A DNA stretch of 64,000 nt from an uncultured Eubacteriales bacterium (lineage in GTDB: Bacteria > Bacillota > Clostridia > Oscillospirales > Oscillospiraceae), in assembly GCA_900316255.1 (NCBI GenBank), contig ONCI01000001.1, forward strand, positions 1-64,000, in the 5' to 3' direction. Under the pieces are notes generated by a model that was not told the DNA's origin, ran no database searches, and worked only from the letters and a program-made list of their open reading frames with translations. The position numbers and the translations under genes were made by a program. Of this stretch, positions 16,194-25,450 are shown piece after piece. Numbering within the stretch: position 1 is the stretch's first letter; every line of letters begins with the position of its first letter.

Positions 16194-17267
16194 TTATTTC
16201 TTTTTCGCATTTCTGCCGCGGGATCTGCGGATCAGAAGGATCACAAGCGCGGCAAGGGCGCAGCAGATCAGAACGATGGGAAGAACAGGTAAGCTGCGGC
16301 CTGTGACGGGCGTTTCCGCGGGGGCGGTTGCCTCTGCCGCGGCCTCGGGAGACACTTCCACAGTCGCCTCGGGAGCCTTGTCCGCCCCGGCGGGGAAGGA
16401 GACTTCCTCCACGGCGGCATGCACCTCGGCGTCCTGAAGGGTGGTTTTTTCGGACCCATCTGCGGCGATGAGCCTGGTTTCACTGTATTGCCGACCCTGG
16501 AAGATCACGGAGGCAGTATATTCTTCACCGTCGGAGACCGTTCGGTGGCTGACTGCGGCCTCCAACTCCTGGACGTCGTCTTTCTCGACACAGATGAAGT
16601 AGGCTGCCGCCTCGCTGTGATCCTCGTTCCACTGGAATCTGGGGGCGTTATACTGATGCCCGGTAGCCTGGATCGGAACGGTGACGCGGCTGATCTCCGC
16701 GCCGCAGTCCTGGCACTTCACCACGGAGTCGTAGCTTCCCGCCCTGGTGCAGCCGGGGGCGATTTCGTTCTCCTTCGTCTCGGGACCGGGGCTGTGCTGG
16801 TGGGCCTGCTCGCCCACCTGGACACCGCCGCTGATCAGCTGGAAGAGAATGAGCTCCTCGGCATAGTTATAGGCGTCCCCGTCGCCGCAGACGAGCCGGA
16901 CTTCGGCCAGCCCTTCCGGGGCGGTTTCCAGCACCTTGAAGCGCAGTGTCAGGATCACGCCGTTAAAACTGCTGTCCGAATTGCCGAGCCAAACACCGGC
17001 CTTTTCCGTCACCGTCCAGCCCTTCAGGCCGCCCTCTTCGTAGCCCAGCCACTGCAGCCGGCTGCTGTCGAAGACGAACTTTGGGTTGATGACGCCGATG
17101 CCGGGATTGTTTTGGATCGTGATGCTGACGGCGACCTCGTCCCCGGGCATAGCGTTTTCCGTGGAGACGATCAGCTGCGGCTCGCCGCCTGTACCCTGCG
17201 CGAAGGCAGGCAGAGAGAGCGAACCAAGTAGAAGAACGGATAAAAGCAGGCATATGAGCTTTTTCAT
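16194..17267 (-). CDS. Secreted cohesin-like surface protein with C-terminal membrane anchor
   Basis: A signal peptide (MKKLICLLLSVLLLGSLSLPAFA) is followed by a cohesin-type beta domain (about residues 33-150: PGDEVAVSITIQNNPGIGVINPKFVFD), then a module with CQDCGAEIS and ATGHQY of a kind common in clostridial surface proteins, a Glu/Ala/Pro-rich stalk, a membrane helix (LPVLPIVLICCALAALVILLI) and a basic tail. No LPXTG motif is present, so anchoring is by the helix. The ATG at 17267 has AAGGAG seven bases upstream. It lies 23 bp after fchA, apparently in the ftcD-fchA transcript, although no histidine role is evident. Confidence 0.75.
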   Translation of the reverse strand: MKKLICLLLSVLLLGSLSLPAFAQGTGGEPQLIVSTENAMPGDEVAVSITIQNNPGIGVINPKFVFDSSRLQWLGYEEGGLKGWTVTEKAGVWLGNSDSSFNGVILTLRFKVLETAPEGLAEVRLVCGDGDAYNYAEELILFQLISGGVQVGEQAHQHSPGPETKENEIAPGCTRAGSYDSVVKCQDCGAEISRVTVPIQATGHQYNAPRFQWNEDHSEAAAYFICVEKDDVQELEAAVSHRTVSDGEEYTASVIFQGRQYSETRLIAADGSEKTTLQDAEVHAAVEEVSFPAGADKAPEATVEVSPEAAAEATAPAETPVTGRSLPVLPIVLICCALAALVILLIRRSRGRNAKKK

Positions 17268-17290
17268 AGCTTTTCTCCTTATCACTGGTG

Positions 17291-17926
17291 TCAGGCCTGA
17301 ATCAGGGTGAGGACCTTTGTGTATCCCTTTTCTGCAAGGGGCAGAGCCCGATTCAGAAGCGTCACTCCCTGCTCCCGGTACTCCCGGACAAAATCCGGAT
17401 CCTTGATGGAGGAGAGATTGATGAGCACGTTGAGCCAGGCGCCCTGCATAGCGCTTTGCAGGGAGAGGAAAGCCACGCCCAGGTCGCTGGCGGAGCTCAG
17501 GTTGAAGCCGGCTTCCAGAAAATCGAAGGCCAGGGAGATGGCTCCCTCGCAGAGACGCATCATCTCCATGGGCGTCCGGGTGCAGGCCTTGAGCCCCTCC
17601 TGAATGGCGGCGGAGCGAAGAACCTTCTGCTCCTCACTGTCCTTCGGGAGGGAAAAGGCCTCGCTCACCTGCAGAAAGGCCCGGCTGTCCTCTTCCATCA
17701 GCGCCAGGAGCCGATCCTGCAGCGCCCCGGCCTTTTGCTGCACCAGTGCGGCGTTCTCCGCGTATTCTGCGTACTTTTTCCTGCCCTGGGTCAGGCTCGC
17801 CACCATGGCGGTGAGGGCCGCGCCCAGGGAGGCCTCCAGCGCGGCGACGGAGCCGCCGCCGGGAGCGGGAGCCTCGGAGCCTACGGTTTCCGCGAAACGC
17901 CGGACAGAGAGTTCGGCAAGATCCAT
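17291..17926 (-). CDS. fchA: Formimidoyltetrahydrofolate cyclodeaminase
   Basis: The enzyme converts 5-formimino-tetrahydrofolate to 5,10-methenyl-tetrahydrofolate and ammonia, the step after FtcD in histidine breakdown. The all-helical family fold is recognisable by SEAPAPGGGSVAALEASLGAALTAMVASLT near the N terminus and NLSSASDLGVAFLSLQSAMQGAWLNVLINLSSI in the C-terminal half. Length (211) is normal for the stand-alone enzyme. It starts 11 bp after ftcD and is clearly co-transcribed with it. Confidence 0.93.
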   Translation of the reverse strand: MDLAELSVRRFAETVGSEAPAPGGGSVAALEASLGAALTAMVASLTQGRKKYAEYAENAALVQQKAGALQDRLLALMEEDSRAFLQVSEAFSLPKDSEEQKVLRSAAIQEGLKACTRTPMEMMRLCEGAISLAFDFLEAGFNLSSASDLGVAFLSLQSAMQGAWLNVLINLSSIKDPDFVREYREQGVTLLNRALPLAEKGYTKVLTLIQA

Positions 17927-17937
17927 GGCGATCCTCC

Positions 17938-18849
17938 TTATTCCATGTCGATCAGGTGGTATTCCATGATCTGGTTTTTGCAGTTGAAGTTCTCGATCTT
18001 CAGGTAAAACTCCGCGCAGTCGATCAGGGCCTTGGCGGGGGTGAGGCCCACGATCTCGCTGCCGATGATGCGCACGCCGTAGCGCTCGGCCAGGGCGCGG
18101 ATCATTTCATAGGCGAAGTAGAGGGGCGTGTCTTCAAAATTCACCATGTTCATGGAGACCTGGGCGATGTTGCGCTCCTCCAGCATGATGCCGATGGCCT
18201 TGCAGGAGCGAAAGCCCCCGGAGGAACCCCGGATCGCCTTGGCGATCTTTTTGGCGATCTCCACGTCAGCGGTGTCCAGGTTCACGTTGAAGGCGATGAG
18301 CGGCATGCGCGCGCCGATGGCGGTGATGCCGGCGGTGGGGTGGATCCTGCGTTCGCCGAAATCCGGCGCCCAGTCCGGCAGCAGCAGCTTTTCGGGCATG
18401 CCCTCGAACTGCCCCTTGCGGCAGGCGGCCAGGTTCTTCCGTTCCTGGCGGGAGGCGGAATCCTCATACAGAAAAGAGGGGAGACCCAGCTCGTCCCAGC
18501 AGCGCTTTGCGACCCGTTTGGAAATCTCCACGCAGTCCTGGACGCTCACGTCCATCTGAGGAACGAAGGGGATCACGTCCACGGCGCCCATCCGGGGGTG
18601 CTGCCCTTGGTGCTTTGTCATATCGATGGTCTCCACCGCCTTTTTGGCCAGCTGAAAGGCGGCCTCCTCGATGGCGTCGGGGGAGCCGATGAGGGTGAAA
18701 ACGCAGCGGTTGTGGTTGCCGTCGCTCTGCACGTCGAAGAGGGTGCAGCCGGGAACGGCCTTGGCCGTGTCCACCAGAGCCTGAAAAACGGGCTCGTCCT
18801 TCTCCCGGCTCACCGAAAAATTGGGGATACACTCCACAAGCTTTGCCAT
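17938..18849 (-). CDS. ftcD: Glutamate formimidoyltransferase
   Basis: FtcD transfers the formimino group of N-formiminoglutamate to tetrahydrofolate, releasing glutamate. The 303-residue stand-alone form begins with LVECIPNFSVSR, contains the catalytic-His motif GQHPRMGAVDVIPFVP, and IHPTAGITAIGARMPLIAFNVNL. GGAGG lies eight bases upstream of the ATG. It is the first gene of the leftward ftcD-fchA pair and is divergent from hutU, so both halves of histidine catabolism may share control in the 230-bp gap. Confidence 0.95.
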   Translation of the reverse strand: MAKLVECIPNFSVSREKDEPVFQALVDTAKAVPGCTLFDVQSDGNHNRCVFTLIGSPDAIEEAAFQLAKKAVETIDMTKHQGQHPRMGAVDVIPFVPQMDVSVQDCVEISKRVAKRCWDELGLPSFLYEDSASRQERKNLAACRKGQFEGMPEKLLLPDWAPDFGERRIHPTAGITAIGARMPLIAFNVNLDTADVEIAKKIAKAIRGSSGGFRSCKAIGIMLEERNIAQVSMNMVNFEDTPLYFAYEMIRALAERYGVRIIGSEIVGLTPAKALIDCAEFYLKIENFNCKNQIMEYHLIDME

Positions 18850-18970
18850 GATCCATGCCTCCGAATCCTGATATTCAAGCGGGGATATGATTTCTTATAA
18901 AAGTCTATCACAAGGCGTTCCTCCTGTCCAGAGACTTTGTGCTTTTCTGGCCCTTTCCGCCCTCTTCCTC

Positions 18971-18999
18971 TTGCGCTGGGGACGGAATAATGATATAAG
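18971..18999 (+). promoter_or_regulatory. Predicted promoter for hutU-hutI-fhs
   Basis: -35 TTGCGC (18971-18976), 17-bp spacer, -10 TATAAG (18994-18999), 80 bp upstream of the hutU start. Confidence 0.5.
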
Positions 19000-19011
19000 T
19001 AATAATTGGGC

Positions 19012-19029
19012 ATCAGCCTGCATGCTGAT
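19012..19029. promoter_or_regulatory. Inverted repeat, possible operator in hutU leader
   Basis: ATCAGC (19012-19017), 6-base spacer, GCTGAT (19024-19029), placed at about +6 to +23 of the predicted hutU transcript. A repressor site is plausible; no regulator gene is adjacent. Confidence 0.4.
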
Positions 19030-19079
19030 TTGCGTTTTTCGTTTTCGGAAAACGTTCAGAAGGGAAGGAGATCGACACC

Positions 19080-20773
19080 ATGAATCTGGCAGACGAAGCC
19101 ATGACCATCAAGCTTGATTATGAACTCCCGGAATACCCGAAAATGGATCCCGGCTACCGCCGTGCCCCCAGAAGAGAATCCAAGCTCTCCGAGGCGGACA
19201 AGGCTCTGGCCATCAAAAACGCCCTGCGCTACATCCACCCGGACCACCACGCTCAGATGGCAAAGGAATTTGCTCAGGAGCTGGAGGAGAAGGGACGGAT
19301 CTACGGATACCGCTTCCGCCCGGAGGGCAAGCTTTCCGGCAAGCCCATCGATCAGTACAAGGGCAAGTGCATCGAGGGCAGAGCCATCCAGGTCATGATC
19401 GACAACAACCTGGACTTTGACGTGGCCCTGTATCCCTATGAGCTGGTGACCTACGGCGAGACCGGCCAGGTCTGCCAGAACTGGATGCAGTACCGACTCA
19501 TCAAGAAATACCTGGAAGAGATGACCGATGAGCAGACCCTGGTGGTCATGTCCGGCCACCCCCTGGGCCTCTTCCACTCCCACAAGCTGGCGCCCCGGGT
19601 CATCCTCTCCAACGGCCTGATGGTCGGCGCCATCGTCCACGGCACCTTCAACACCCTGCTGAACGCCGGCCGGCTGAAGCTGGGCATCCCCCAGGACGGA
19701 AACCTGTCGGGCAAGCTCTTTGTCTCCTCCGGTCTCGGCGGCATGAGCGGCGCCCAGGGCAAGGCCGCCGTTATCGTGGGCGTGGCCTCCATCATTGCCG
19801 AAGTGGATGACAGCCGCATCCAGACCCGCTTTGAGCAGGGCTGGGTGACTCACCGGACGGACGATCTGGCCGTAGCCGTGAAGATCGCTCTGGAGCACCA
19901 GAAGGCCGGCAAGGGCTGCGCCGTGGCCTACCACGGCAACGTGGTGGATCTTCTTGAGTATCTGCTGGAGCAGAATATCCACGTGGATCTGATGAGCGAC
20001 CAGACCTCCTGCCATGTGCCCTACGACGGCGGCTACTGCCCCCAGGGACTCTCCTTCGAGCAGCGCACCGAGATGCTGGCCACAGACCCGGAGAACTTCC
20101 GCAAGCTGGTGGACAAGTCCCTGCAGCACCACATCGAGCTCATCGAGAAGTTCCACGACCGGGGCACCTATTTCTTCGATTACGGCAACAGCTCCTCTTC
20201 GACTACGGCTACGGCCCCTTCCGCTGGTGCTGCCTGAGCCGGGACCCCAAGGATCTGGAGAAGACCGACAAGGCCGCCGCGGAGTATATCAAAGAACACA
20301 ACCGGCGCTATCAGGACTACGACAACTACGTCTGGGTCCGGGACGCCCAGGAGAACAAGCTGGTGGTGGGCACCCAGTGCCGCATCCTGTACCAGGACGC
20401 CATGGGCCGCATGAACATCGCGCTGAAGTTCAATGAAATGGTCCGCAACGGCGAGATCGGCCCTGTGATCCTGGGCCGTGACCACCACGACACCGGCGGC
20501 ACCGACGCCCCCTTCCGGGAGACCTCCAACATCAAGGACGGCTCCAACATCATGGCGGAGATGGCCACCCAGTGCTTTGCCGGCATCCTGAAAATGTCCA
20601 TGCCCTGGGACACCATGGTGGGCGTTGCCCGCCGCAGCTGGGCGAGAAACGAACACGCCATGACCACGGCGGCGGAGTACAACAAGATGTACGCCGGACA
20701 GGACCACATCACCATGCCCTACGTGGCGGATGACGCCATCGTGGAAGAAGCCGTAAAAGGCATGAAGAAGTAA
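19080..20773 (+). pseudogene. hutU: Urocanate hydratase, broken by three internal deletions
   Basis: HutU uses NAD+ to hydrate urocanate to imidazolonepropionate. The N-terminal and remaining blocks match the clostridial long-form enzyme very well (YELVTYGETGQVCQNWMQY, FVSSGLGGMSGAQ, DQTSCHVPYDGGYCP, GRDHHDTGGTDAPFRETSN). Three blocks are missing. (1) At about 19630, LMVGA joins IVHGTFN, removing some 35 residues including the universal QMTAG segment. (2) At about 20193, FFDYGNS joins LFDYGYGPF with loss of some 35 residues and a frameshift, so the first frame stops at 20237 and the rest continues in another frame. (3) At about 20584, QCFAG joins ILKMSMPWD, removing some 45 residues including the HNGGGVG segment. 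As read, no active enzyme can be made. Deletion sizes are from memory of the family. Confidence 0.88.
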
Positions 20774-20792
20774 GAAGCCGGAGAGGACAGCT

Positions 20793-22043
20793 ATGAACAG
20801 GATCCTTGTTACGAACATCGGCCTGCTGGCGACGCCGGAAGGGCGGCATGCCAGGGGCGGGGCGGCGCAGGGGCGCATCCGTTTCCTGAAAGACGCCTGG
20901 GTCCTCTGTGAAAACGGCAGGATCGCCGCTGTGGGAACGGGGGAGCCCCCCATCGAGGAGGCACGCCGCATCGACGCGGCGGGCTGCCTGGTCACGCCGG
21001 GCCTGGTGGACGCCCACACCCACCTGATTTTCGGCGGCTGGCGGCAGAACGAACTGGCGCTCAAGCTCCGCGGCGTGAGCTATCTGGAGATCCTGGCGGC
21101 GGGAGGGGGCATCCTCTCCACCGTGAAGGCCACCCGGGAGGCCACGGAGGACGAGCTCTTCGACAAGGCCTGCGACGCCCTGGACGAGATGCTGGAGCTC
21201 GGCGTCACCACCGCGGAGGCCAAGAGCGGCTACGGACTGGATCTGGAGACGGAGCTGAAGCAGCTGCGGGTGATCCGGCGGCTGGATGAGGAACACCCCA
21301 TGGATCTGGCGGCCACCTTCCTGGGCGCTCACGCGCTGCCGCCGGAATACAAGGACGATCGGGAAGGCTATCTCCGGCTCCTGTGCGAGGAAGCGATCCC
21401 CAAGGTGGCGGAGGAGAAGCTGGCGGAATTCTGCGACGTGTTCTGCGAAAGAGGCGTGTTCACCGCGGAGGAATCCAGGCGCATCCTGGAGGCGGGCAGA
21501 CGCTATGGCCTGATCCCCAAGATCCACGCGGATGAGATCGAGCCCATCGGCGGTTCCCAGCTCACAAAAGAAGTGGGCGCCATCTCCGCCGAGCACCTGA
21601 TCGTGTGCCCAAGCGAGGGGATCGAAGCCATGGCGGCGGCAGGGACCGTTGCCTGCTGCCTGCCGGCCACCAGCTTCTATCTGGGCTCCACCTACGCGCC
21701 GGTGCGGGATATGGTCCGCGCGGGAGTGCCTGTGGCGCTGGCCTCGGACTTTAACCCCGGTTCCTGCCCCAGCCTGAATCTGCAGTTCGTGATGAACCTG
21801 GGCTGTCTGCGCTACCGGATGACGCCGGAGGAAATGCTCACCGGCGTGACACTGAACGCTGCCGCCGCCATTCACCGGGCGGAGAGCATCGGCAGCATTG
21901 AAACAGGAAAGCTTGCGGACCTTGTGGTCTGGGACGCTCCGGATCTGGACACTCTCGGCTACCGCATGGGAAGCAATCTGACAAGAATCGTCATCAAAAA
22001 AGGAAAAGTACAAGGAGGACGGCTACGTGGCCTATTTGAGTGA
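20793..22043 (+). CDS. hutI: Imidazolonepropionase
   Basis: HutI hydrolyses imidazolonepropionate to N-formiminoglutamate. The 416-residue amidohydrolase is complete: metal-binding [11 protein letters not shown] (about residues 72-80), KSGYGLD, the metal His in [21 protein letters not shown], and [10 protein letters not shown] near the C terminus. It starts 19 bp after hutU and overlaps the fhs start by 17 bases, so translation of the two is probably coupled. Unlike its neighbour hutU it shows no break. Confidence 0.95.
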   Translation: MNRILVTNIGLLATPEGRHARGGAAQGRIRFLKDAWVLCENGRIAAVGTGEPPIEEARRIDAAGCLVTPGLVDAHTHLIFGGWRQNELALKLRGVSYLEILAAGGGILSTVKATREATEDELFDKACDALDEMLELGVTTAEAKSGYGLDLETELKQLRVIRRLDEEHPMDLAATFLGAHALPPEYKDDREGYLRLLCEEAIPKVAEEKLAEFCDVFCERGVFTAEESRRILEAGRRYGLIPKIHADEIEPIGGSQLTKEVGAISAEHLIVCPSEGIEAMAAAGTVACCLPATSFYLGSTYAPVRDMVRAGVPVALASDFNPGSCPSLNLQFVMNLGCLRYRMTPEEMLTGVTLNAAAAIHRAESIGSIETGKLADLVVWDAPDLDTLGYRMGSNLTRIVIKKGKVQGGRLRGLFE

Positions 22044-23703
22044 CATCGAAATCGCGCAGGCTTGCCGCTTGCGCAAAATTACCGAGATCGCCCGCATCGC
22101 GGGGATCGAGGATCAGTACCTGGAGCAGTACGGCAATTACAAAGCCAAAGTGGACCCCAGCCTCCTCAAGGAGCTTGCGGACCGTCCCGACGGCAAGCTG
22201 ATCCTGGTGACCGCCATCACCCCCACCCCCGCGGGAGAAGGAAAGACTACCACTTCCGTGGGTCTCACCGACGGTCTGCGCCGCATCGGCAAGAACGCCG
22301 TTGTGGCCCTGCGGGAGCCCTCTCTGGGCCCCGTGTTCGGCATCAAGGGCGGCGCCGCCGGCGGCGGCTATGCCCAGGTGGTGCCCATGGAGGACATCAA
22401 CCTCCACTTCACCGGCGACTTCCATGCCATCGGCGCTGCCAACAACCTGCTGGCCGCCATGCTGGACAACCACATCCAGCAGGGCAACAGCCTGGGCATC
22501 GACCCCAAGGCCATCACCTGGAAACGTGCCGTGGACATGAACGACCGGCAGCTGCGCCACATCGTGGACGGCCTGGGCGGCCGGATGCAGGGCGTGCCCC
22601 GGGAGGACGGCTTTGAGATCACCGTGGCCAGCGAGATCATGGCGGTGCTGTGCCTGGCCTCCGACCTGATGGATCTGAAGGCACGTTTGGCCCGCATCGT
22701 GGTGGGCTACACCTACGGCGGCAAGCCCGTCACCGCCCACGACCTGAAGGCCGAGGGCGCCATGACGGCCCTGCTGAAGGACGCCATCAAGCCCAATCTG
22801 GTCCAGACCCTGGAGGGGACTCCCGCCTTCGTGCACGGCGGTCCCTTTGCCAACATCGCCCACGGCTGCAACAGCGTCATGGCCACCCGCCTGGCCCTGA
22901 AGCTCAGCGACTACACCGTCACCGAGGCTGGCTTCGCCGCGGACCTTGGCGCGGAGAAGTTTGTGGACATCAAGTGCCGCATGGCCAATCTCCATCCCTC
23001 CGCCATCGTGGTGGTGGCAACCGTCCGCGCCCTCAAGTATCACGGCGGCGTACCCAAGACCGAGCTTGGCGCCGAGAACCTGGAGGCCCTGGAGAAGGGC
23101 CTGCCCAACCTGCTGCAGCATGTGAGCAATGTGAAGAACGTCTGGGGCGTCCCCTGCGTGGTGGCGGTGAACCGCTTCCCCACGGACACCGAGGCGGAGC
23201 TGCAGCTGGTGGAAGCCAAGTGCAGAGAGCTGGGCGTGAACGTTGCCCTCAGCGAAGTCTGGGGCAAGGGCGGCGAGGGCGGCATGGCCCTGGCCGAGGA
23301 AGTGGTGCGCCTGTGCGAGGAGCCCAACAACTTCTCCTTTACCTATGAGCTGGACCAGCCCATCGAAAAGAAGCTGGAGGATATCTGCAAGCGTATCTAC
23401 CACGCCGACGGGGTGGAGTTGGACGGCAACGCCAAAAAGCAGCTCAAGCAGATCACCGAGCTGGGCTTTGACAAGCTGCCCATCTGCATGGCCAAGACCC
23501 AGTATTCCTTCTCCGACGATCCCGCCCTCCTGGGTGCCCCCAAGGGCTTCACCGTCACGGTGCGGAATCTGAAGGTCGCCTCCGGCGCGGGCTTCATCGT
23601 GGCTCTCACCGGCGATATCATGACCATGCCGGGCCTGCCCAAGGTCCCCGCCGCCGAGCGGATCGACGTGGACGAAAACGGCGTGATCTCCGGTCTGTTC
23701 TGA
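22027..23703 (+). CDS. fhs: Formate-tetrahydrofolate ligase
   Basis: Fhs interconverts formate, ATP and tetrahydrofolate with 10-formyl-tetrahydrofolate. The 558-residue protein is complete, with the P-loop [13 protein letters not shown] at about residues 65-77 and [25 protein letters not shown] following. It starts with GTG at 22027 (AAGGAGGA eight bases upstream), inside the end of hutI. In this operon it most likely runs in the ATP-forming direction, recovering energy from the one-carbon unit released by FtcD/FchA; the linking FolD-type step is encoded elsewhere. A strong terminator follows. Confidence 0.95.
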   Translation: MAYLSDIEIAQACRLRKITEIARIAGIEDQYLEQYGNYKAKVDPSLLKELADRPDGKLILVTAITPTPAGEGKTTTSVGLTDGLRRIGKNAVVALREPSLGPVFGIKGGAAGGGYAQVVPMEDINLHFTGDFHAIGAANNLLAAMLDNHIQQGNSLGIDPKAITWKRAVDMNDRQLRHIVDGLGGRMQGVPREDGFEITVASEIMAVLCLASDLMDLKARLARIVVGYTYGGKPVTAHDLKAEGAMTALLKDAIKPNLVQTLEGTPAFVHGGPFANIAHGCNSVMATRLALKLSDYTVTEAGFAADLGAEKFVDIKCRMANLHPSAIVVVATVRALKYHGGVPKTELGAENLEALEKGLPNLLQHVSNVKNVWGVPCVVAVNRFPTDTEAELQLVEAKCRELGVNVALSEVWGKGGEGGMALAEEVVRLCEEPNNFSFTYELDQPIEKKLEDICKRIYHADGVELDGNAKKQLKQITELGFDKLPICMAKTQYSFSDDPALLGAPKGFTVTVRNLKVASGAGFIVALTGDIMTMPGLPKVPAAERIDVDENGVISGLF

Positions 23704-23721
23704 TATTTCCACAACATAAAA

Positions 23722-23766
23722 GAGAAGATGATCTGCACTTTCATGTGCAGGTCATCTTCCTTTTTT
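23722..23766. terminator. Intrinsic terminator after fhs
   Basis: An interrupted stem (23724-23738 with 23745-23760) around a TTTCAT loop is followed by six T residues. The - strand side is also A/T rich, so it may serve the converging AraC gene too. Confidence 0.85.
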
Positions 23767-23786
23767 ACGGTATAGCGCTGTAATAG

Positions 23787-24689
23787 TTAATATGCTTGCT
23801 TTTTTCTTTTCACCGGCACCCAGATCGCACTGTGATAATCCGGGTCTTTCATTTCCCCGTTTACACAGTCATACCACTCAAGCGTTGCATTTCCGCTCAG
23901 CTCATAATCCGGATTGCCGGGCAGCCATTCAGAGAAGATTCGGGTGTTCACACTCTGCAGCGTCTGAGGGTTCGGACCGATGCAGTTGAATACGGCCCAC
24001 GCATTCCTTGGAAACTCGTAGACCACCATTCCCTCCGGTACAGCTCCGCCCGTGTACTTGCCCGCGATCAGATAGCGGAATTTGCCTCCGCCGATATCGT
24101 CGATGCAGACGCCGTACTCCCCGATGCAGTTGTCCACCAGGGCCTGCTCATAGGGATTCGCCGGTGCATTTCCCGCATAAACGCTGTAAGCATACTTCTC
24201 ACAGATCTCATTCCAGAACTTCGGTATTTCCGCATAAGCAGTTTCATTCTCGAAAACCTTCTGAAAACCGATGACCTTGAACGGAAACATGGGCGCTATT
24301 TTAACATCCATTTGACTGCCTCCTTGTACCGATAATTGGATCTTCAAGGGAAGAAAGACTTTTCCGGCGGCTCCGTCACGGACCTGTGATGGTGTGACAC
24401 CGTGAAAACGGGAGAAAGCTTTCGTAAAGCTCTCCGGCGTTTCATAGCAGTACCGAAATGCAATGTCGATCACCTTTTCATCCGTCTCTTTCAGGTCCCG
24501 TGCCGCCTGGTACAGCCTGCGGTTCCTGATATACTCCCCGATACCGTATCCGGTCATCAGAGAGAATCCTTTCTGAAGAAAGAACGGAGAAAGGTACACC
24601 CGATCTGCCACATCCTGCGCACTGATGTCGTCGGTCAGATGCTCTTCCATATACTCGATTGCCATACGAATGCTGGTAAGCCACTCCAT
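23787..24689 (-). CDS. AraC-family regulator with GyrI-like ligand domain
   Basis: An N-terminal AraC-type pair of helix-turn-helix motifs (about residues 8-105: ISAQDVADRVYLSPFFLQKGFSLMTG, then VIDIAFRYCYETPESFTKAFSRFHGVTPSQVR) is followed by a GyrI/SOUL-like effector-binding domain from about residue 130 (PFKVIGFQKVFENE ... FPRNAWAVFNC ... WYDCVNGEMKDPDYHSAIWVPVK). Such proteins sense small amphipathic or drug-like ligands. It is the last gene of the leftward low-GC island and may control some of its neighbours. Family and domain order are clear; the ligand is unknown. Confidence 0.88.
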   Translation of the reverse strand: MEWLTSIRMAIEYMEEHLTDDISAQDVADRVYLSPFFLQKGFSLMTGYGIGEYIRNRRLYQAARDLKETDEKVIDIAFRYCYETPESFTKAFSRFHGVTPSQVRDGAAGKVFLPLKIQLSVQGGSQMDVKIAPMFPFKVIGFQKVFENETAYAEIPKFWNEICEKYAYSVYAGNAPANPYEQALVDNCIGEYGVCIDDIGGGKFRYLIAGKYTGGAVPEGMVVYEFPRNAWAVFNCIGPNPQTLQSVNTRIFSEWLPGNPDYELSGNATLEWYDCVNGEMKDPDYHSAIWVPVKRKKQAY

Positions 24690-24847
24690 AGGCCGCCGCT
24701 CCTTTCCTTGATGGGATTATTGTATCTGATGAAGCGAAAATCGTCCTGTCATTTCCTGCTCAGATCTGTCCTGCCCTTATCATTTCACGGCCTCACCAAG
24801 ATGGGCGACAGCCCCGGCCTTTTACAGACCGGGGCAAAGAATCATCC

Positions 24848-25426
24848 CTATTCATCTGTTTTTCCCAAGTATTCTCTGTTTTCAAGCTCCAGCCGCATGA
24901 GCACGACCTCCTGCCAGCCTGTAAAGCGGGAGCGGAAGCCCTTGGGATTTCTGCCGTATTCCGCGAAGCCCACGCTCTTGTACAGGGCAAGGGCGCTTTT
25001 GTTCTCTGCCACGACTTCCAGTTCCAACTGGGCATAGCCCGCTTTTTTTGCACATGCGATGCAGGCCTGTGTCAAAGCCCTACCGATGCCGAGCCCCCAG
25101 TACGCCTTATCCACACTGATGCCAAACTCCGCGCGATGTCGGATCTTTTCCTTTCGGCCGACACAGCCGATACCGGCGCTGCCCACAACTTTTCCGTCCA
25201 GCTCCGCGAGAAGTTCGATCTCATCGACGCTGTCTGTCTTTCTCCGCAGCAGCTCCGCCTCATCCTCGGCGGTATAGCTATGCTCTTCAGGGTAGGTAAG
25301 CAGATAGTCCGTCTGCGTATGGGTGAGGTTGAAGATATCGAGGAGCGCTTGCCCGTTCGATGCCGTCCCGTTCCGCAGGATACAGGCTCTGCCGTCTTTC
25401 AGGGTAACTGTGCTGCTATATTCCAT
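24848..25426 (-). CDS. GNAT N-acetyltransferase
   Basis: A 192-residue GNAT with the acetyl-CoA-binding loop region YWGLGIGRALTQACIACAKKAGYAQLELEVVAENKSALALYKSVGFAEYG, which is the family core. The substrate cannot be deduced; the closest style is RimI/RimJ-like stand-alone GNATs that modify small molecules or protein N termini. It lies 24 bp after the radical SAM gene on the same strand. Confidence 0.85.
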   Translation of the reverse strand: MEYSSTVTLKDGRACILRNGTASNGQALLDIFNLTHTQTDYLLTYPEEHSYTAEDEAELLRRKTDSVDEIELLAELDGKVVGSAGIGCVGRKEKIRHRAEFGISVDKAYWGLGIGRALTQACIACAKKAGYAQLELEVVAENKSALALYKSVGFAEYGRNPKGFRSRFTGWQEVVLMRLELENREYLGKTDE

Positions 25427-25450
25427 CTTGAAGCCCTTCCTTTTCGATCG

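Noticed and set aside
16194..16330. Sortase anchoring of the cohesin-like protein
   Set aside because: The C terminus has a membrane helix and basic tail, but no LPXTG-like motif (only TPVTG).
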